DNA of 64,000 nucleotides from Sphingomonas sp. 7/4-4 (GCF_027941955.1 NZ_CP115960.1:2992501-3056500), one strand, 5' to 3'; shown: positions 18,081 to 27,270, counted from the first letter of the stretch. The notes: generated from the letters alone by a model not told the origin. A program made the numbers and translations.

Positions 18081-19201
18081 TCAGGCGATGCGTTCATGGG
18101 TGGAATCGGTGGCTTCCGCGGCCTCCGCCGCGCGGGGGCGGGCGATTGCGGCATCGGGACTTGCTGGGCGTGGCGGGCCGAGCCCTGTCCTGCCCCGCCG
18201 CCGTCGACACTGGTCTGGCCGAGCTTGACGCCGCGGGCCTCAGCCAGTTCGGAGAGGCGCGGCTGGGCCTCGGTGAGGAGCTGGCGCGCGGCCGGCGTCT
18301 CGGTGGCGAAATGGACATGGATGCGATCGCCGTCCTGACGGATCGAGACGTCGACCTTGCCCAGCGCCTCGGGCGACAGGCTGAGGCGCGTTTCGCGCGA
18401 CGGCGAGGCATCGCGCATCGCCTCGAGCCGGTCGACCATCTGCCCCATCCATTCCTGGCGGCGCATGTCGAGCACGCCCTGCTGGATGTCGGCGGCAGCG
18501 GCGATCGCGTGCGGGCGGACGATATCGGCGAGCGCGACCGGACCGCCGGCAGGCAGCAGATCCTGGATCAGCGTGCGGCGCGTCTCGGCCGGCGTGGCGC
18601 CGGTAGCAGCGGCGGCGAAGAGCGCGGCCGCGAGCTGGGGTGCTGAAGTCAGAGCGGGTGCTTCCACCTGCGCCGGCTGCGCGACCGGAACGGCGACGCG
18701 GAGCTTGATGGCGGGCTCGGCGGTGTCGGGCTGGGCGCGTTCGGGCTGAAGCTCGGGGGCCCGGGCTGCATCGAGCTCGGACTTGGCGGTTTCGGTGCCG
18801 GTGCCGTCTCCGGGGATGCGCAGCGATGGCGTCGGAAGCGCTTCGCCCTGCTCGCTTGCTCCGTCGAGGCTGATGGCAGCCGGACGTGGAGCGATACCGA
18901 GCGGGGGTACCGGCGTCGCTGGCGGCGCGATCGGAAGCGCGAACCAGGCGAAGGCGATATCCTCGGCGTCGGGCGCCGCTTCCTCGCCTTCGGTCTCGGT
19001 TTCGAGATCGCGCTCCGGCGAGGTCTTGCCGGGGGCGGCAAGGATTTGCCGGCCGGGCGCCAGGATCTCACCGGCTTCAGCGGCAGCCGCATCTCCGCCG
19101 GGCAGCGCGAAGCTGCCGGCCGCGCCTTGTGCCGGCGCAGCCGCGCGCACGGGCCCGTGCGGGATCGCGGCGGGAAGCGACGAAAGCTGGATCAACTGCA
19201 A
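18081..19201 (-). CDS. fliK: Flagellar hook-length control protein FliK (3' frameshift)
   Basis: The restored product is about 374 residues. The Ala/Pro-rich N-terminal half is the secreted ruler. The C-terminal Flg_hook domain includes RLSLSPEALGKVDVSIRQDG, HVHFATETPAARQLLTEAQP and LSELAEARGVKLGQTSV. The apparent frame runs into fliL to 17900. Adding one base at the GGGGG run (18134-18138) instead gives RAAEAAEATDSTHERIA and a TGA at 18081, leaving a normal 17-base gap to fliL. The start appears to be TTG at 19201, a weaker call. Confidence 0.8.
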
Positions 19202-19226
19202 AAACCCCCGGTGAAACGTTCACCGG
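19201..19226 (-). terminator. Terminator-like hairpin between fliJ and fliK
   Basis: On the minus strand, perfect 8-base arms CCGGTGAA and TTCACCGG (19208-19226) with a 3-base loop are followed by GGG and five T. It fills the 30-base fliJ-fliK gap and reaches the TTG proposed as the fliK start. It could attenuate the downstream part of the operon. The stem is short, so partial readthrough would be expected. Confidence 0.45.
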
Positions 19227-19231
19227 ACACT

Positions 19232-19660
19232 TCAGCAAATATCGTGCCGTTTTCTGGAGTTGGCCGGCAGCGCCTCGAGATCACGCAGCACCTTGAGCGC
19301 GGCCTTGGCATCTTCGCGCTCGATCAATTTCTCGATCGCATTCTGGTCGCGATGCGCCTCGCGAGTCGCGGCGCGGGCATTGTCGAGACCCTGCTGGGCG
19401 ACGACGATGCGACGCTCGGCGGCATGCGCCGACTGGTGGAGCCGGTCGCGATAATGCGCGGCGGCGATCAGCGAGGTGGCGAAGGTGGGCGCCGGCGTCG
19501 CAGTGGGCGCGACATTGGCCGCGAGTGCGGCGATGCGCTCGCGCAAAGTTTCCTCCTGATCGACCTTGCTGCGCGCATGCACTTCGGCCGCGCGGACCTG
19601 ATCGAGCTGGAGCGTGCGGACGCGGAGCAGCCGTTCGAGCTTCTTCGCCGTCCTAGGCAT
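19232..19660 (-). CDS. fliJ: Flagellar export chaperone FliJ
   Basis: A 142-residue, almost wholly helical coiled-coil protein: PRTAKKLERLLRVRTLQLDQ, followed by heptad-rich sequence with many Ala, Arg and Glu. FliJ is the stalk of the FliH-FliI ATPase, resembling the gamma subunit of F-ATPase. FliJ diverges strongly between bacteria, so the call rests on position after fliI, length and coiled coil. The ATG at 19660 is preferred; an in-frame extension to 19699 would run into the inverted repeat. Confidence 0.8.
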   Translation of the reverse strand: MPRTAKKLERLLRVRTLQLDQVRAAEVHARSKVDQEETLRERIAALAANVAPTATPAPTFATSLIAAAHYRDRLHQSAHAAERRIVVAQQGLDNARAATREAHRDQNAIEKLIEREDAKAALKVLRDLEALPANSRKRHDIC

Positions 19661-19679
19661 GTCTGCTGTCCCGCACCGA

Positions 19680-19739
19680 CCCGCTCCCCACCCGGCCACC
19701 CATATGATACTGCCGTTGGGTGGCCGAGTGGGGAGCGGG
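19680..19739. repeat. Large inverted repeat in the fliI-fliJ gap
   Basis: 22-base arms at 19680-19701 and 19718-19739 match at 21 of 22 positions (mismatch at 19692/19727) around a 16-base loop. The arms are very G/C-rich, with CCCGCTCCCCA starting the left arm. It occupies most of the 96-base gap between fliI and fliJ, the longest gap inside this block. There is no T-tract. It could be an mRNA-stabilising or attenuating stem, or a REP-like element. Confidence 0.7.
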
Positions 19740-19756
19740 CTGGCACCGTCGTCAAA

Positions 19757-21085
19757 TCACGCATCGCCGAACACCCCGGTCAGCTCGGCGACGGCGTCGG
19801 GCAGGGTCACGACTTCGTCCGCGCCCTGGCGGATATATTCCATCACCGCCGGGTGACAGGCGATCGCGGCGTCGATCTCGGGATCCGCGCCGGGGCGATA
19901 GGCGCCCATCAGCACGAGGTCGCGATTTTCCTCATAGGTGGCGAGATGCCGGCGCAGCACGCGCGCGGCATGGATATGATCTTTGTCCGCGATGTCGGTC
20001 ATCACGCGGCTGACCGAGGGGCCGAGATCGATCGCCGGATAGACGCCGCGTTCCGCCAATGCGCGGCTGAGCACGATATGCCCGTCGAGGATCGAGCGCG
20101 CGCTGTCGACCACCGGATCGTTGCCGTCGTCGCCATCGGCGAGCACGGTGTAGATCGCCGTGATCGAGCCGCCCGACGAGACGCAGGTGCCCGCGCGTTC
20201 GATCAGGCTGGGCAGCATCGCGATGGCGCTCGGCGGATAGCCCCGCGCGCTGGCGGGCTCGCCGAGCGCAAGGCCGATCTCGCGGCCGGCATGCGCGACA
20301 CGCGTGAGCGAATCCATGATCAGCAGAACCTTCTTGCCCTCGGCACGGAAGCTTTCGGCGATCGCGGTGGCGCGGAGCGCGCCGCGGATGCGCAGCACCG
20401 GCGAGTGATTGGCGGGGACCGCCACCACCACCGAACGCGCGCGGGCGGCGCCGAACACCTTGGTCTCGAGGAAATCGGCGACTTCGCGCGAGCGCTCGCC
20501 GATCAGCCCGACGACGACGACATCGGCTTGCGCCGCGCGGACGATCATGCCGAGCAACACCGATTTGCCGACGCCCGATCCCGCCATGATGCCGACGCGC
20601 TGGCCCTGGCCGATGGTGAGCAGCCCGTTGATCGCGCGAACGCCGACGTCCATCGGCTCGAGAACCCTGCCGCGATCGAGCGGCGACTGGAGCTTGCCCG
20701 CCAGCGGCCATTTGCCTGCGCCGCGAACGGGTCCGAGCCCGTCGATCGGCTTGCCCGCACCGTCCACGACCCGCCCGAGCAGGGCGGCACCGACTTCGGC
20801 CTCACCCGGAGGGCCGATCGGACGCACGGGTGCATTGGGAAGCAAGGCGGCGGGACCGCCCAAATTCATCATCAGCGTCCGGCCGGCCCGGAAGCCGATC
20901 ACTTCGGCTTCGATCCGGGTGGCGCCGTCGCCGACCGCGCAGACCGTGCCGACGGGCAGCGCGAGGCCGACCGCCTCCATCAGCAGCCCGTCAAAGGAAG
21001 AAAGGCGCCCCGAGACCTTGGCCCGCGGCGCGAAGTCGCGGCAGCCCAGCCCGTCGAGATAATCGTCGCTGAACTGGTTCAGCAT
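19757..21085 (-). CDS. fliI: Flagellum-specific export ATPase FliI
   Basis: A 442-residue protein of normal length, homologous to F1-ATPase beta. Walker A is GSGVGKSVLLGMI and Walker B is KKVLLIMDSLTRVAHAGREI, followed by GEPASARGYPPSAIAMLPSL, the family block. It energises unfolding and entry of export substrates together with FliH and FliJ. It overlaps fliH by seven bases. Intact. Confidence 0.97.
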   Translation of the reverse strand: MLNQFSDDYLDGLGCRDFAPRAKVSGRLSSFDGLLMEAVGLALPVGTVCAVGDGATRIEAEVIGFRAGRTLMMNLGGPAALLPNAPVRPIGPPGEAEVGAALLGRVVDGAGKPIDGLGPVRGAGKWPLAGKLQSPLDRGRVLEPMDVGVRAINGLLTIGQGQRVGIMAGSGVGKSVLLGMIVRAAQADVVVVGLIGERSREVADFLETKVFGAARARSVVVAVPANHSPVLRIRGALRATAIAESFRAEGKKVLLIMDSLTRVAHAGREIGLALGEPASARGYPPSAIAMLPSLIERAGTCVSSGGSITAIYTVLADGDDGNDPVVDSARSILDGHIVLSRALAERGVYPAIDLGPSVSRVMTDIADKDHIHAARVLRRHLATYEENRDLVLMGAYRPGADPEIDAAIACHPAVMEYIRQGADEVVTLPDAVAELTGVFGDA

Positions 21086-21807
21086 GCGGGCGGGATCGGA
21101 ACGCGGTCGATGGCCTGAGCGAGCTGCTCGAGCCAGATGTCGGGACCGTCCTCGACGATCGTCGATGCGCTCTCGATCACGAAGCTGCCGCGCGTCACAT
21201 GCGGATCGCCGACCGGGAAGATCGTCGCCGGAAGCTTGCCCTGAACGAGGGGCACATCGTCGGGGTGGAGCCGCAGCAGCGCCGATTCGGCACCGTCGGC
21301 CAGCAAGTCGACTGCGGCGGTGATCCGCGCGGCGAGGATATCGGGCGCGATGCCGGCATCGCCGATCATCCGCTGGACGAGATGGAGCACGGTCTGGCGG
21401 AGATGCCCCGCCATGCGCTCACGATCGAAATGCGCGCCGGCGGCAAGCGCGGTCGAGACCTGATCGAGCAAGGCGGCCTCGCGGGCGCGGACTTCCTCGA
21501 CTTCGGCGAGCGCGGCGGCACGGCCCTCGGCGAAGCCCGCCTCGTGCGCGGCGGCGATCGGATCGATGAAAGCGGTGGGCGCGGGCGGCACTTCGGCAGT
21601 GAACGGATCCCAGCCCTCGGTGGGGTTCACGCCCGGATCTGCGGGCGAGAAATGGCGCGGCGAGACCGGTGCCGGCTCCTCGAACCCGCGGCGGCCGATG
21701 CTGCCGACATCGGCGGCGGCGAACGCCGTGCCTTCGCCGAACGCGCGCTGGAGCACATGCGCGGCGGCCTGGATGCGGCCTGCAAAGCCGGGGGCGAAAT
21801 CAGACAT
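21079..21807 (-). CDS. fliH: Flagellar export ATPase regulator FliH
   Basis: A 242-residue protein. The N-terminal third is Pro/Gly/Ala-rich. The central coiled coil has AAAHEAGFAEGRAAALAEVE, with the G-x3-G spacing seen in FliH. The C-terminal domain (VLHLVQRMIGDAGIAPDILA to RVPIPPAC) resembles the delta subunit of F-ATPase. It tethers FliI to the C-ring protein FliN. Start and stop overlap fliG and fliI. Confidence 0.9.
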   Translation of the reverse strand: MSDFAPGFAGRIQAAAHVLQRAFGEGTAFAAADVGSIGRRGFEEPAPVSPRHFSPADPGVNPTEGWDPFTAEVPPAPTAFIDPIAAAHEAGFAEGRAAALAEVEEVRAREAALLDQVSTALAAGAHFDRERMAGHLRQTVLHLVQRMIGDAGIAPDILAARITAAVDLLADGAESALLRLHPDDVPLVQGKLPATIFPVGDPHVTRGSFVIESASTIVEDGPDIWLEQLAQAIDRVPIPPAC

Positions 21808-22810
21808 AATCGTCGTCGCCGCCCTTGCCCGGCATCTGCAGCGTGCCGTCCTTCACGAGGCCGCGGGCGATGGCGATCATCACCTTCTGCGCGTCGAGCA
21901 CGTCGGCAAGCTTCATCGGCCCGCGCGCTTCCATCTCGTCGCGGATGCCGTCGGCGGCGCGGCTCGACATGCAGCCGAGGAAGCGATTGCGGACATCCTC
22001 CTCGACGCCCTTGAGCGATTTGACCAGCACGTCGGCATCGATGCTGCGGATGAGGGTCGAGAGATTCTTGTCGTCGAGCTCGAGCAGGTTGTCGAAGACG
22101 AACATCGCCTCCTCGATCGCCTTGGCGACTTCGCGGTCGATCTTGGCGAGCTTGGGCATGACGCGCTGCTCGGTGATCTTCCGCGCGCCCGACAGGATCT
22201 TCGCCGCCTCGCGCGTGCCGCCGAGCTGGAGCCCGATCGATTTGCGCGCGCCGCTGGCGCGATTGGCGAGCATTGCCTTCAGGGTCTCGATCGCCTCGGG
22301 GGGAATGGGGCCTAATTTGGCGATACGGCGCAGGATCTGCGGCTGCGCGTCCTGCGGCAGATGCTCGAAGACTTGGGCCGCGACTTCGGGATCGAGCTGC
22401 GCGAGCAATACCGCGGCGATCTGCGGATGCTCCTCGGCGATCATCGACGCGATCTCCTCGGGCTCGAACCATTGGAGCTGTTCGAGCCGGGCGGCAGCCT
22501 CGACGGGCACGATCCGGGCGAGCACGCCTTCGGCGCGATCGGCGCCGAGCGCACGCGTCATCATCCCCTCGACCTGCGGCCGGGGATCGAAGACGATCGA
22601 AGAGCGACCGCGCGCCTTGAACACGAAATCGTCGAGGACCTGCTCGACCTCGGCTTCGCTGACATCGGCGACGGTGAACATCGCCCGGCCGAGATCGCGG
22701 ACCTCGTCGGGATCGAGCTTCTGGAGGATGGCCGCGGCCTCCTCTTCGCCGACCAGCATCATCAGGACCGCGGCGCGCTCGACGCCGTTGAAGCTGCGCA
22801 GCGCGTTCAT
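21800..22810 (-). CDS. fliG: Flagellar motor switch protein FliG
   Basis: A 336-residue protein of normal length with the three armadillo-like domains. FliG joins the MS ring to the C-ring and receives torque from the stator. N-terminal FNGVERAAVLMMLVGEEEAA, middle EHPQIAAVLLAQLDPEVAAQ, and the C-terminal torque helix region LVKSLKGVEEDVRNRFLGCM are recognisable. The end PGKGGDDDYV matches the usual C-terminus. The ATG overlaps the fliF stop. Intact. Confidence 0.97.
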   Translation of the reverse strand: MNALRSFNGVERAAVLMMLVGEEEAAAILQKLDPDEVRDLGRAMFTVADVSEAEVEQVLDDFVFKARGRSSIVFDPRPQVEGMMTRALGADRAEGVLARIVPVEAAARLEQLQWFEPEEIASMIAEEHPQIAAVLLAQLDPEVAAQVFEHLPQDAQPQILRRIAKLGPIPPEAIETLKAMLANRASGARKSIGLQLGGTREAAKILSGARKITEQRVMPKLAKIDREVAKAIEEAMFVFDNLLELDDKNLSTLIRSIDADVLVKSLKGVEEDVRNRFLGCMSSRAADGIRDEMEARGPMKLADVLDAQKVMIAIARGLVKDGTLQMPGKGGDDDYV

Positions 22811-24463
22811 CGGGCGTCCGCCTTGATCATGTCGCGGACCGCTAGCGCGGCACGTGCGGGATTTTCCCGCGTGAAGCCGCGGACCAGCCCGACGCGATCG
22901 TCATAGCTGTTGCCGCGATCCTCGAGCATGTCGATCGACACGCTCGGGACGGGGACGGCGTCCTCGGGATTGTGGCCGCCGATCGGCAGCGCCGGGCGCT
23001 GCGTGGCATCGTCGCGCTTCTTGAGCAGAGCCTTGGCGAGCGGGCGCACGCCGAGGAAGAGGACGAGCAAGGCGATCGCCAGAGCCGTCGCGTTGCGCGC
23101 GGCCATCGGGACCCATTCGGCCTCGTACCAGGCCGGACCGGTCTTGCCGGCATCGGCCGCGACGCTGAACTTGCGGCTGACGACGGTGACCTGGTCCTGA
23201 CGTTGGGCGTTGTAGCCGACGGTGGCGCGGACCAGCTCGTTGATCTGGTTGATCTCGGCGATGCCGCGCGGCTTGCCCGGCTCCTCGCGGAGCAGCACCG
23301 CGACCGAGAGGCGGCGGACATTGCCGGGCACCGCGCGGGTGACCGAGATTTCCTTGCCGGTCTCATAGGTGCGGGTGAAGCTGTCGCTCTGCTTGGTCTG
23401 GGGCGTCGCGGCGGCGGCGGGCGCGGTGGCGCCGGCCGGAGTCGGCACCGAGGCACCGCCTGCATTGGGCGCGACCAAAGTGCTGACCGGCGGCGGCGTG
23501 TTCGAGAGGGCGCCGGGGATGCCGCCGGGGTCTGGCCGTCCTTCGACGTGCCGGTCCATGCGCCCTGCTCGGCGCGCATCACCTGGCCCTGCTTGTCATA
23601 GCTTTCGCGCGTGGCCTGGCTTTCGTCGAGATCGACATCGGCCTGGACCTCGGCAGTGAAATTGCCCGCGCCGACCATCGGAGTCAGCAATTGCGCCAGC
23701 TGCTCGCGATATTTGTCTTCGATGCGGCGCTGGAAATCGATGCGGGTGTCGCCGGCGGTGCCATCCTTGCCCCCGATTTGGAGAGCAATGCGCCCATCTG
23801 GTCGACGATCGTCACGGCATCGGGCTGCATGCCCGGCACCGACGAGGCGACGAGATTGACGATCGCGCGGATCTGCGGCTCGCCGAGCGCGCGGCCCGGC
23901 TGGAGCTTGACGATGACGCTGGCCGAAGGCGCGGCGCGATCGCGGACGAAGGCGGAGGCCTCGGGCGTGGCGAGATGGACGCGCGCCTCGGCGATCGCGT
24001 CGATTTCCTGGATCGAGCGGGCGAGCTCGGTCTCGCGCGCCTGGCGCATGCGCTCGCCTTCGACTGCGCGGCTGACGCCCATCGGCAGATTGTCGAGGAG
24101 CGCGTAGCCGCCGGGCGCGGCCTTGGGCAGGCCTTGGCTGGCGAGCAGCATCCGCGCCTTGTGATAATCATCCTCGGCAACGGTGATCGATCCCGACCCG
24201 TCGATGCTGTTGGCGATGCTCGCGCCTTCGAGCGCAGACGAGATCGCCGCCTTGTCGGCATCGCTGACATTGGCGAACAGGATGCGCTGCGGCGAGGTCG
24301 CGACCATCGACCAGGCGAGGAAGCCGGCGAGGACGAGCCCGACGAGGAAGACGAACGGCAGGCTGCGCTTGACCGCAGGCTGGCCGAGCAGGCCGGTGAG
24401 CTGCTGGAGCGGGGCGCGGGCCGGGATGCCGGCGGCGTCGGTGGGTGTGAGTGCGTTGCTCAT
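22807..24463 (-). CDS. fliF: Flagellar MS-ring protein FliF (two frameshifts here)
   Basis: The restored product is about 552 residues. Two membrane segments flank a large periplasmic region with ring-building motifs: ATSPQRILFANVSDADKAAI, RMRQARETELARSIQEIDAI and VHLATPEASAFVRD. The C-terminal tail VGLVRGFTRENPARAALAVR binds FliG. One break is at the five C of 23770-23774, giving LLSKSGGKDGTAGDTRIDFQ when a base is added. The other is at GGGG 23527-23530, giving GQTPGGIPGALSNTPPP. Both are homopolymer deletions. Confidence 0.93.
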
Positions 24464-24467
24464 CGGA

Positions 24468-24818
24468 TCAGACCGGCATGCTCATAATGTCCTTGTATGC
24501 GGACAGGAGTTTGTTGCGGACTTGCAGCGTCGCCTCGAAGCCGACCGAGGCCTGCTGGCGCGCGAGCATCACCTTGGCGATGTCGATCGTCTCGCCGCGT
24601 TCGTACGATTCGGAGAGCGCGCCGGCCTGGGCCTGCGCCTGATTGACCGACTTGAACGCATCCTGGAACGTATCGACGAAGCTCGTCGGCTTGCTCTCGG
24701 CGGTCGCGGTCGGCGCCGGCGCCTGCTGGGCGCGCGTGAGCGCCGCGTTGCGCTCGAGGATCTGCGAACGGAGCGCGAGGACGCGATCGACGCTCATCGG
24801 GCCGGTCACGCCGCTCAT
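24468..24818 (-). CDS. fliE: Flagellar hook-basal body protein FliE
   Basis: A 116-residue protein. FliE forms the first rod-like layer between the MS ring and rod and is an early export substrate. The conserved C-terminal block includes FQDAFKSVNQAQAQAGALSE, ERGETIDIAKVMLARQQASV and FEATLQVRNKLLSAYKDIMS. The ATG overlaps the stop of the fleQ-like regulator gene. Four bases separate it from fliF. Confidence 0.95.
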   Translation of the reverse strand: MSGVTGPMSVDRVLALRSQILERNAALTRAQQAPAPTATAESKPTSFVDTFQDAFKSVNQAQAQAGALSESYERGETIDIAKVMLARQQASVGFEATLQVRNKLLSAYKDIMSMPV

Positions 24819-26057
24819 GCCGAGATAGCCTGGGCGATATCGTCACCCTGTTCCCGCGCCTTGGCGAGGCGATAGCGGAGCGTCCGCTCGGAGATGCCGA
24901 GGCGCTTCGCGGTCTCGATCCGGCTGCCGTTGCACTCGGCGAGCGTTTCGCGGATCGCCTGGAACTCGTGCATCTGGACGATATTGCTGAGCGTATCGGG
25001 ACGCTCCTGCCGCATCTCGGGCCGACGATCGAAGATCAGATGCTCGGCATCGATGACATCGCCCGGCGCGAGCAGCAAAGCGCGCTGGAGGACGTTTTCG
25101 AGCTCGCGGACATTGCCCGGCCAATCGTGATCGGTGAGGATCTCGAGCGCCTCGCAAGTGATCCAGGGCAAGATCGAGCGCGTGCCCGCATGCCGCAGCA
25201 CCATCGCTGCGGTGAGCGCGGCGATGTCGCCCGGACGCTCGGTAAGCGCCTTGGTGGCGAGCGGGAAAACCGCGAGACGGTAGTAGAGATCGGCGCGGAA
25301 GCGGCCGGCGGTGACTTCGCCCTGCAAGTCGCGATTGGCGCAGGCGATGACGCGAACGTCGATTTTCTCCGGTACCGTGCCGCCGATCGGAACGACTTCG
25401 CGTTCCTGCAACACGCGGAGGATTTTGGCCTGGAGCCCGAGCGGCATCTCGGCGATTTCGTCGAGCAGCAGGGTGCCGCCATTGGCGGCGCGGAAGAAGC
25501 CCTGCCCGCCCGACGACGCGCCGGTGAACGAGCCCTTCTGGTGGCCGAACAGCATCGCCTCGAGCATCGTCTCGGGAAGCGCGGCGCAATTGATCGCGAC
25601 GAACGGGCCGTCGCGGCGCGTGGAGCCCATGTGGATCGCCTTGGCGAGGACTTCCTTGCCGGTGCCGGTGGGGCCGTTGATCAGCACGGTGATGTCGGAA
25701 GCGGCGACCCGCTCGGCGAGCGCCAGCAGAGCGAGGCTTTCGGGATCGGCGGCGACGGGCTCCCACGGACCGCGTGCCATGGCGCTGGCGAAACCGGCGC
25801 CGATCGCGGCGTCTTCGCTGCCATAGGACAAGCGGGCGGGATTGCCGTCGCGAAACGGGATCGCGGTGCGGTCGCCCTCGCCCAGGATCAAGGTGCGGGC
25901 CGCCGCGGGGGACTTCGCCGTCGGCGATCAGGAACAAGTCCTGCGCGCCGGGCTTGCCGTCCTCGCACGAAGCGATCGCGAAACCCTGCGCACGAAGCGC
26001 CGAGACCGTCGCGTATTTCTGCCGAAGAACCGCCGCCGAAGGAACGATGGACCGCAT
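24815..26057 (-). CDS. FleQ/FlbD-like sigma-54-dependent flagellar activator (frameshifted here)
   Basis: The restored product is about 413 residues. A short N-terminal region (about 120 residues) lacks a recognisable phosphorylatable receiver. The AAA+ domain has Walker A GPTGTGKEVLAKAI (128-141), GSFTGA at 175-180 (the usual motif is GAFTGA), and Walker B GGTLLLDEIAEM. The C-terminal Fis-type helix-turn-helix is AKRLGISERTLRYRLAKARE. The frame breaks at the GGGGG run 25907-25911; removing one base joins IADGEVP to AAARTLILGEG. It lies first in the fliE block and divergent from fliC, and is the natural partner of the sigma-54 promoters at 36997 and 39707. Confidence 0.85.
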
Positions 26058-26177
26058 GATTGACCCCCTGATTAAATCCTATGTGGCGGCAAGTTGGTTA
26101 ATGCGGCGTAAAACTACACAAGGACGCACTTCTGCGGTCCCGGCGCGTCTACGCGCGCGCGTGATGGACGATTTTTT

Positions 26178-26205
26178 CTTAAGCGGGGAAAGTCGCTGTC
26201 GTTCC
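26178..26205 (+). promoter_or_regulatory. Sigma-28 (FliA) promoter of fliC
   Basis: CTTAAGC, 13 bases, GTCGTTCC. Spacing is identical to the sites before fliD, flgM and motA. The predicted transcript has a leader of about 60 bases ending in a GGAG ribosome site seven bases before the fliC ATG. The rest of the 215-base region between the divergent fleQ-like gene and fliC holds no clear sigma-70 or sigma-54 site. Confidence 0.65.
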
Positions 26206-26272
26206 TTGGCTTGGCGGCTCCGGGCTCCCGTTCAGGGGGACGCGGGAAGGCCGGCAAGCATGGAGATTGATC

Positions 26273-27082
26273 ATGACTGTTATCGGAACCAACACCGCGG
26301 CCCTTCGCGCAGGCAATGCCTCGAACGCCGCCAGCAAGCTGCTCAGCAGCGCAATGGAGCGTCTGTCGACCGGCAAGCGCATCAACAGCGCGAAGGACGA
26401 TGCCGCAGGCCTCGCCATCGCATCGACCATGACCGCATCGATCCGCGGCATGAACCAGGCGATCCGCAACGCCAATGACGGCATCTCGCTGGCGCAGACC
26501 GCCGACGGCGCGCTCGAGGAAGTCTCGAACATGCTGCAGCGTGTCCGCGAGCTGGCCGTCCAGTCGGCTTCGGGCACCTATAGCGATACGGACCGCACCA
26601 ACATGCAGACCGAAGTCACCGAACTCGGCGCGCAGATCGACAGCATCATCGCCGACACCAAGTTCAACGGCGTGACGTTGTTCGGCGCGGCGGACGTGAC
26701 GCTCGACATCCAGACCGGTTCGGGCTCGGCCGACAAGGTGACCCTGACGATCACCGCTCTCGACGTTTCGGCTGCCAGCGCTTCGGACATTTCCACCGCC
26801 GGTGGCGCGGACACCGCGATGGACGATGTCGACACCGCACTGGGAGCGGTCGCCACGACCCGCGCCTCGCTCGGTGCCGGCCAGAGCCGTCTCGAGTCGG
26901 TGGTCAACAACCTGACTGCCAACGTCACCAATCTGAGCGACGCCCGCAGCCGCATCCAGGACGCCGATTTCTCGGCCGAGACTGCGGCGCTCGCCAAGGC
27001 GCAGATCCTGAGCCAGGCATCGACCGCGATGCTCGCTCAGGCGAACCAGAGCCAGCAGACGGTTCTTTCGCTGCTCCGCTAA
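26273..27082 (+). CDS. fliC: Flagellin FliC
   Basis: A 269-residue flagellin, very short for the family. The N-terminal D0/D1 helix ([20 protein letters not shown], then [20 protein letters not shown]) and C-terminal D1/D0 helix ([34 protein letters not shown]) are complete. Only a small Asp/Ser/Ala-rich domain of about 90 residues lies between them, so surface domains D2/D3 are absent or minimal. ATG at 26273 is preferred over a TTG two codons earlier. It is the only flagellin gene here. Confidence 0.97.
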   Translation: MTVIGTNTAALRAGNASNAASKLLSSAMERLSTGKRINSAKDDAAGLAIASTMTASIRGMNQAIRNANDGISLAQTADGALEEVSNMLQRVRELAVQSASGTYSDTDRTNMQTEVTELGAQIDSIIADTKFNGVTLFGAADVTLDIQTGSGSADKVTLTITALDVSAASASDISTAGGADTAMDDVDTALGAVATTRASLGAGQSRLESVVNNLTANVTNLSDARSRIQDADFSAETAALAKAQILSQASTAMLAQANQSQQTVLSLLR

Positions 27083-27084
27083 CC

Positions 27085-27122
27085 GCGTGCCGGTCGGGGT
27101 GTCACCCCCTGACAGGCACCGC
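27085..27122 (+). other. Stem-loop in the fliC 3' region
   Basis: Just after the fliC stop, GCGTGCC pairs imperfectly with GGCACCGC, enclosing a tight inner stem in which GGGGTG and CACCCC are separated by a single T. It precedes the intrinsic terminator by about 40 bases and could protect the 3' end of the flagellin mRNA. Confidence 0.4.
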
Positions 27123-27161
27123 GGCCGGTCACCTCTCCTTTAGGGAAGAGGGCGCAAGGGG

Positions 27162-27194
27162 AACCTCGGTGGTCCATGTGGCCACCGGGGTTTT
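27162..27194 (+). terminator. Intrinsic terminator of fliC
   Basis: AACCTCGGTGG (27162-27172) pairs with CCACCGGGGTT (27182-27192), an 11-base stem with one G-T pair and a 9-base loop, followed immediately by TT. It separates fliC from the carbohydrate genes. Confidence 0.8.
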
Positions 27195-27213
27195 CCTTTG
27201 TCCGGCGCAGCGG

Positions 27214-27229
27214 CTGGTAGCGCTACCAG
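27214..27229. promoter_or_regulatory. LacI/XylR-type operator of the GH3 gene
   Basis: CTGGTAGCGCTACCAG is a perfect 16-base palindrome with the central CG typical of LacI-family operators. It lies 41 bases before the GH3 start codon. The core TGGTAGCGCTACCA closely resembles the xylose/xylan boxes I recall for LacI-type XylR regulators in Caulobacter and Xanthomonas. No LacI-family gene is in the window, so the repressor must be encoded elsewhere. Confidence 0.8.
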
Positions 27230-27270
27230 AAATGCGCTAGCCTCTTCTCCAAACAGAATGGAGAGGTTGT

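Noticed and set aside
17900..19201. FliK extended into fliL as a 433-residue protein
   Set aside because: The extra C-terminus reads Arg/Lys-rich shadow sequence of fliL. One base at 18134-18138 gives a natural stop 17 bases before fliL.
12792..24463. Reading the broken flagellar genes as pseudogenes of a decaying, non-motile lineage
   Set aside because: Each break is a single homopolymer change with perfect family sequence on both sides, and the same error type affects hisC, plsC and other functional genes. There are no large deletions or nonsense clusters.
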